From a bacterium (GTDB lineage Bacteria; CBDUZB01; JAGLHV01), in NCBI GenBank assembly GCA_023143305.1, contig JAGLHV010000034.1, positions 1-9,367 of the forward strand: a stretch of DNA of 9,367 nucleotides, in the 5' to 3' direction. Positions 6,082-9,367 of the stretch are shown piece by piece; positions within the stretch are counted from its first letter, which is position 1; every line of letters begins with the position of its first letter. Position numbers and translations under genes: made by a program. The notes under the pieces were generated by a model. It saw only the letters and a list, made by a program, of their open reading frames with translations, did no database searches and was not told where the DNA came from.

Positions 6082-7389
6082 ATGCAAATACTTAATCTTA
6101 TCAGTAAAAAAAGAAGCGGAGGCATTTTAAATAAGGAAGAAATAGGATATATAGTAAAGGGCTTTGTTGAGGAAGAAATTCCGGAGTATCAAATAGCTGC
6201 TTTAATTATGGCAATTTTTTTGAAAGGAATGAGCAGAGAAGAGATTAGCTCTTTTACTCAGGCACTTGCTTTGTCCGGAGAAATAATAAACTGGACGGGA
6301 ATAGAAGGGAAAAGGGTAGACAAACATTCTACAGGAGGGGTAGGGGATGGAACTTCCCTGGTTCTTGCTCCCTTAGTCGCGGCAGCAGGGATTTCTGTTC
6401 CGATGATTTGTGGTAGAGGATTAGGACATACAGGAGGAACGGTAGATAAATTAGAATCTATTCCGGGTTTTAAAACAGATTTATCTATTCAACAATTCAT
6501 TGAACAGATAAAACAAATAGGTGTAGCCATAATTGGACAGACTGACAAAATTAATCCTGCTGATAAGAAAATTTATGCCTTACGCAATGCTACAGCGACG
6601 GTAGAATCCATTCCTCTGATTGCCTCTAGTATTATCAGCAAAAAAATAGCAGGCGGGGCAGATGTTTTGATTCTGGATGTGAAAGTAGGAAAAGGTTCTT
6701 TTATTAAAAAAAAGGATAGGGCTAAAAAATTAGCGGAACTTATGATAGAAATGGGAAAAGAGTTTGGTATTAAGACGATGGCTTTGATAACTAATATGGA
6801 TTATCCTTTAGGATGGATGGTTGGGAATGCTTTGGAAATAAAACAAGCTATTGATGTGTTAAAGGGAGAAGGCCCGGAAAATTTTAAAGAGTTGATTTTT
6901 TGTTTGGGGGGTTGGATGCTGGTAGAGGGAAATCGGGTTAAGAATATTGAAGAGGGAAAAGAACTCTTGAAAGAATTAATAGAACAAGGGAAAGGGTTAG
7001 AAAAATTTGAACAGATGATAGTTGCCCAGGGAGGGGACAGTCGGGTAATTGATAATCCGGACAAAATTTTACCCCAGGCTAAGGAAAAAATAAAAATACA
7101 AACTCTCCAGCAAGGATATTTACAAGATTTAGATGCCCGGAAAGTTGGGGTAGCAGCTATGCTTTTAGGATCAGGAAGAGAAAAAGTGGATAGTTTGATT
7201 GATTGTGCGGTAGGAATCCAGTTACATAAGAAAGTAGGGGATACAGTGGAAAAGGGAGAAACATTGGCTACTTTTCATGTTAATAATCAAGATAAATTAC
7301 ATTTGGCTCAGGAGATGTTTCTTTCCGGTTGCAGGATTACGAAGAGAAAACCAAAAAAGATTTCTCTGATTTATGAGGAGATAAAGTGA
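6082..7389 (+). CDS. pdp: Pyrimidine-nucleoside phosphorylase (thymidine phosphorylase family)
   Basis: This enzyme phosphorolyses uridine, thymidine and deoxyuridine to base and (deoxy)ribose-1-phosphate, complementing the purine enzyme just upstream. Its 435 residues match the family length of about 433. The small alpha-domain leads into KHSTGGVGD (81-89), the phosphate-binding loop with K81 and S83. The family signature GRGLGHTGGTVDKLE (111-125) follows. The pyrimidine-binding residues R168 (YALRNATATVESIPL), S183 and K187 align with E. coli thymidine phosphorylase R171, S186 and K190. The C-terminal lobe carries GDS (318-320) and a hammerhead-like region (about 345-435) with VGDTVEKGETLATFH. 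No key residue is missing. The ATG at 6082 has AGGGGG 5 nt upstream. The stop overlaps the recJ GTG by 4 nt, implying translational coupling. The wider family also includes deoA and archaeal AMP phosphorylase; length and motifs favour the bacterial Pdp form. Confidence 0.94.
   Translation: MQILNLISKKRSGGILNKEEIGYIVKGFVEEEIPEYQIAALIMAIFLKGMSREEISSFTQALALSGEIINWTGIEGKRVDKHSTGGVGDGTSLVLAPLVAAAGISVPMICGRGLGHTGGTVDKLESIPGFKTDLSIQQFIEQIKQIGVAIIGQTDKINPADKKIYALRNATATVESIPLIASSIISKKIAGGADVLILDVKVGKGSFIKKKDRAKKLAELMIEMGKEFGIKTMALITNMDYPLGWMVGNALEIKQAIDVLKGEGPENFKELIFCLGGWMLVEGNRVKNIEEGKELLKELIEQGKGLEKFEQMIVAQGGDSRVIDNPDKILPQAKEKIKIQTLQQGYLQDLDARKVGVAAMLLGSGREKVDSLIDCAVGIQLHKKVGDTVEKGETLATFHVNNQDKLHLAQEMFLSGCRITKRKPKKISLIYEEIK
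7375..7380 (+). promoter_or_regulatory. Ribosome-binding site inside pdp for recJ
   Basis: GAGGAG at 7375-7380 lies 5 nt before the GTG at 7386, inside the last codons of pdp. The recJ frame has a stop (TGA) at 7374-7376, so no earlier start is possible. The strong site plus the GTGA overlap decide the start over the TTG two codons later. Confidence 0.8.
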
Positions 7390-9367
7390 ATTTGATAATA
7401 AAAAAATGGGTCTTAAAAAATCCGGATAAAAAATTAGTAGAAAAATTTTCCTCCAAGTTAAATGTTTCTCCGGTTATTGCCCGCATTTTGGTAAATCGAG
7501 GAGTAAAAACAGTAAAAGAAGCTAATGATTTTCTTAAACCTAACATTTTAGACATATATTCTCCTTTTTTATTACCGGATATAGAAAAAGCGGTGAAAAG
7601 AATAAAGCAAGCTATAGAAAATAAAGAAAAAATACTTATTTATGGGGATCGGGATGTAGATGGGATAACCAGTGTAGCAATAGTAAAAGAATTTATTGAT
7701 AATTTAGGAGGAGAAACAGTTTACCATATACCGGCAGAAGAAGGATACGGAATTTTTAATGATATTTTAAAGCAATATTACCAAAAAGGAGTTAAATTAA
7801 TTATTACAGTAGATTGTGGAATAAGTGCAATAGAAGAAATTACCTATGCTAAAAGTTTAGGAATGGAAGTTATAATAACTGATCATCATCAACCCTTAGA
7901 GATGTTACCTCCGGATGCTTTAGCCATAGTAAATCCCAAAAGAGAAGATTCAGCGTATCCTTTTAAATCAATAGCCGGATCAACGGTTGCTTTTAAACTT
8001 TGTCAGGCTTTTTTATATTCCAATGGAAGGTACTATAATAAAGAATTAGTAGCAATAACAGTAAAAGAAGAGGGGTTGGAAATAGGAGCGGTAAAATTAA
8101 AAAATGGATTAGTAATAGATACATTTAATAGGAAATGTGAGCCGGATAAAATTTCTTTAAAAAAAACGTTAGAAGATTTTTTGGATTTTATAAAAGAAAA
8201 GACATTGATTGTCTATAATGCTAAAGAAGGTTTTTGTTTCTTGAAAGAACAGATTAAAGAAATCTTAGGGAAAGAAATGAAAAATTCGTTATTGGATGTT
8301 TTGACAATGAGTTATGCTCATCCACAACTGAAATTAGATAATTTAATTTTTAGTCCGGAAAAAATAATAGATAATAGTTTAAAAACAGATATTCAAAAGC
8401 ATAGTATGCTGGATGAACATAACCGGCTAACAGAGGCTTTATCCACAGCCGGAATTTTCTATAAACTTTTTGCCCTATCCGACTTCAAGATGAATTATTT
8501 TATCAAGGAGTATATAGATTTGGTTACTTTAGGGCTTGTTGCTGATCATATGCCTTTAATTGATGAAAATAGAATTATTGTTAAATATGGATTAAAAAAA
8601 ATGAGGGATACCAAGAGAAAAGGTTTAAAAGCAATTTTTAAAAAATGTAATATTGATGATATTCTTACTATTGAGGAGATTAACTGGCTTATTGCACCTT
8701 TTTTAAATGCAGCGGGAAGAATGGGAAAAGGGTATTTGGGGGTTGAGTTAATTTTAAGTAATAAACCAGAAGAAGTACAAGCTTTAGTAACTCAGATTAA
8801 TGATTTAAATCAACAAAGAAAAGAATTACAAAAGCAAAGTTTAGTTCGGGTTAAAGGCCTTTTATCACAACAGTGTGATTTGGATAAGGATAAAATTCTT
8901 ATAATTAGTACCAGTAAGTTAGAACACGGAATAATAAGTATTATTTCTTCCCGGCTTTTCGCAGAGTATAAGAGGCCCATAATTATTCTTTGTATAGATG
9001 GAAAAGAAGCGAGGGGTTCGGCTCGAAGTATAGATTCTTTTGATTTAACCTGGGCTTTTGCAAAATGTAGTGATTTATTAATTCGTTACGGTGGACATAA
9101 AAAAGCAGCCGGATTGACTATTACCGTAGAGAATATTACAAAATTTACGGAAAAAATTAAAAAAATTGCTCATAAAGAAATTAATCAAAAGACATTGATA
9201 CCTAAGTTGGAAATAGATGCCCGAATAGATATATCTTTAGCCAATCATAAGTTTATGCAGGATTTAGATCAATTGGGTCCCTATGGAACGAGTAATCCAT
9301 CTCCACTCTTTGCCATAGAAGATATTTCCATAAAAAAGTGTTCCGTGACTAAAACTACTAAAGAACA
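7386..9367 (+). CDS. recJ: Single-stranded-DNA-specific 5'-3' exonuclease RecJ with DnaQ-like insert; 3' end outside the window
   Basis: RecJ degrades single-stranded DNA 5'-3' in recombination and mismatch or base excision repair. The frame is open for 660 codons to the window edge. The DHH domain shows DRDVDG (88-93, usually DYDxDG), VDCGI (142-146) and DHH (166-168), then IAGSTVAFKL (196-205). The motif normally soon after, LGLVADHMPL (382-391), comes about 175 residues later because a DnaQ-like block (about 219-361) intervenes. DHHA1 follows with GSARS (544-548) and GGHKKAAG (569-576), then the start of the OB fold with LGPYGTSNPSP (630-640). Departures are Tyr to Arg at position 89, and LEHGIIS (512-518) where most RecJ proteins have a WHxGVIG-type motif. 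The core metal ligands remain, so activity is likely. The missing end probably holds the rest of the OB fold. It starts with GTG, overlapping pdp by 4 nt, which suggests coupling. Confidence 0.93.
   Translation, partial: MNLIIKKWVLKNPDKKLVEKFSSKLNVSPVIARILVNRGVKTVKEANDFLKPNILDIYSPFLLPDIEKAVKRIKQAIENKEKILIYGDRDVDGITSVAIVKEFIDNLGGETVYHIPAEEGYGIFNDILKQYYQKGVKLIITVDCGISAIEEITYAKSLGMEVIITDHHQPLEMLPPDALAIVNPKREDSAYPFKSIAGSTVAFKLCQAFLYSNGRYYNKELVAITVKEEGLEIGAVKLKNGLVIDTFNRKCEPDKISLKKTLEDFLDFIKEKTLIVYNAKEGFCFLKEQIKEILGKEMKNSLLDVLTMSYAHPQLKLDNLIFSPEKIIDNSLKTDIQKHSMLDEHNRLTEALSTAGIFYKLFALSDFKMNYFIKEYIDLVTLGLVADHMPLIDENRIIVKYGLKKMRDTKRKGLKAIFKKCNIDDILTIEEINWLIAPFLNAAGRMGKGYLGVELILSNKPEEVQALVTQINDLNQQRKELQKQSLVRVKGLLSQQCDLDKDKILIISTSKLEHGIISIISSRLFAEYKRPIIILCIDGKEARGSARSIDSFDLTWAFAKCSDLLIRYGGHKKAAGLTITVENITKFTEKIKKIAHKEINQKTLIPKLEIDARIDISLANHKFMQDLDQLGPYGTSNPSPLFAIEDISIKKCSVTKTTKE
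8040..8468 (+). other. DnaQ/DEDDh exonuclease-like insert domain within RecJ, catalytic residues apparently lost
   Basis: RecJ residues about 219-361 read like a shortened DnaQ-family fold. LEIGAVKLKNGLVIDTFN (231-248) matches the second and third strands; LIVYNAKEGFCFL (274-286) matches the exonuclease II motif usually of the form LVAHNAxFDxxFL; LLDVL (302-306) matches the usual DTL; and HNRLTEALSTAGIFYKL (345-361) matches HRALDDAxATAxIFxKL. Aligned by eye, motif I Asp and Glu become T225 and K227, motif II Asp becomes G282, and motif III Asp becomes T349, or D343 if H339 is the motif histidine. The loop after motif I is also missing. The fold assignment is an inference from pattern; loss of metal binding follows if the alignment is right. 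A structural or protein-binding role within RecJ is possible. Confidence 0.62.

Noticed and set aside
7337..7555. Open reading frame on the - strand across the pdp-recJ junction
   Set aside because: It opposes two confidently identified + strand genes and shows no recognisable motif.
8439..8447. A perfect DnaA-box consensus, TTATCCACA, given a DnaA-like gene in the window
   Set aside because: It lies inside recJ, is single, and is explained by the codons for Leu-Ser-Thr. No cluster of boxes or AT-rich unwinding element accompanies it. The only other near match, TTATCCATC at 3644-3652, differs at two positions.

Overview
The window is AT-rich bacterial DNA with every gene on the + strand and little intergenic space. 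From 5' to 3' it holds a DnaA-type AAA+ protein (cut by the left edge), the two halves of a split transketolase, a GAF-GGDEF signalling protein, a trimeric-type purine nucleoside phosphorylase, a pyrimidine-nucleoside phosphorylase, and a RecJ single-stranded-DNA exonuclease (cut by the right edge). No rRNA, tRNA, CRISPR array, insertion sequence or phage gene was seen. The split transketolase, low GC and lysine/glutamate-rich proteins suggest a free-living anaerobe from a deep-branching or candidate bacterial phylum (Omnitrophota-, Atribacterota- or Aerophobota-like). That placement is a guess from general impression, not a phylogenetic result.

Layout. Bases 1-1679: DnaA-like ATPase with no DNA-binding domain IV, plus a charged tandem-repeat linker and an unrecognised C-terminal domain. 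Bases 1727-3516: transketolase N and C subunits, 17 nt apart. Bases 3517-3680: spacer with a weak terminator-like hairpin. Bases 3681-5090: GAF-GGDEF protein whose catalytic site is degenerate but whose c-di-GMP inhibitory site is intact. Bases 5188-7389: punA and pdp, 48 nt apart. Bases 7386-9367: recJ, which overlaps the pdp stop by 4 nt (GTGA). recJ exceeds the usual RecJ core because about 145 residues resembling a DnaQ/DEDDh 3'-5' exonuclease lie between its DHH motifs and its later metal motif. The residues expected to hold the exonuclease metals look lost.

How the genes fit together. The two phosphorylases split purine and pyrimidine nucleosides into bases and (deoxy)ribose-1-phosphate. 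Once isomerised by a phosphopentomutase, which is not in the window, ribose phosphate could enter the non-oxidative pentose phosphate reactions run by transketolase. RecJ is a repair and recombination nuclease; its coupling to pdp may be only operon packing or may link DNA breakdown to salvage. The three observations most worth following are the RecJ insert, the DnaA-like protein without domain IV, and the probably non-catalytic GGDEF domain.
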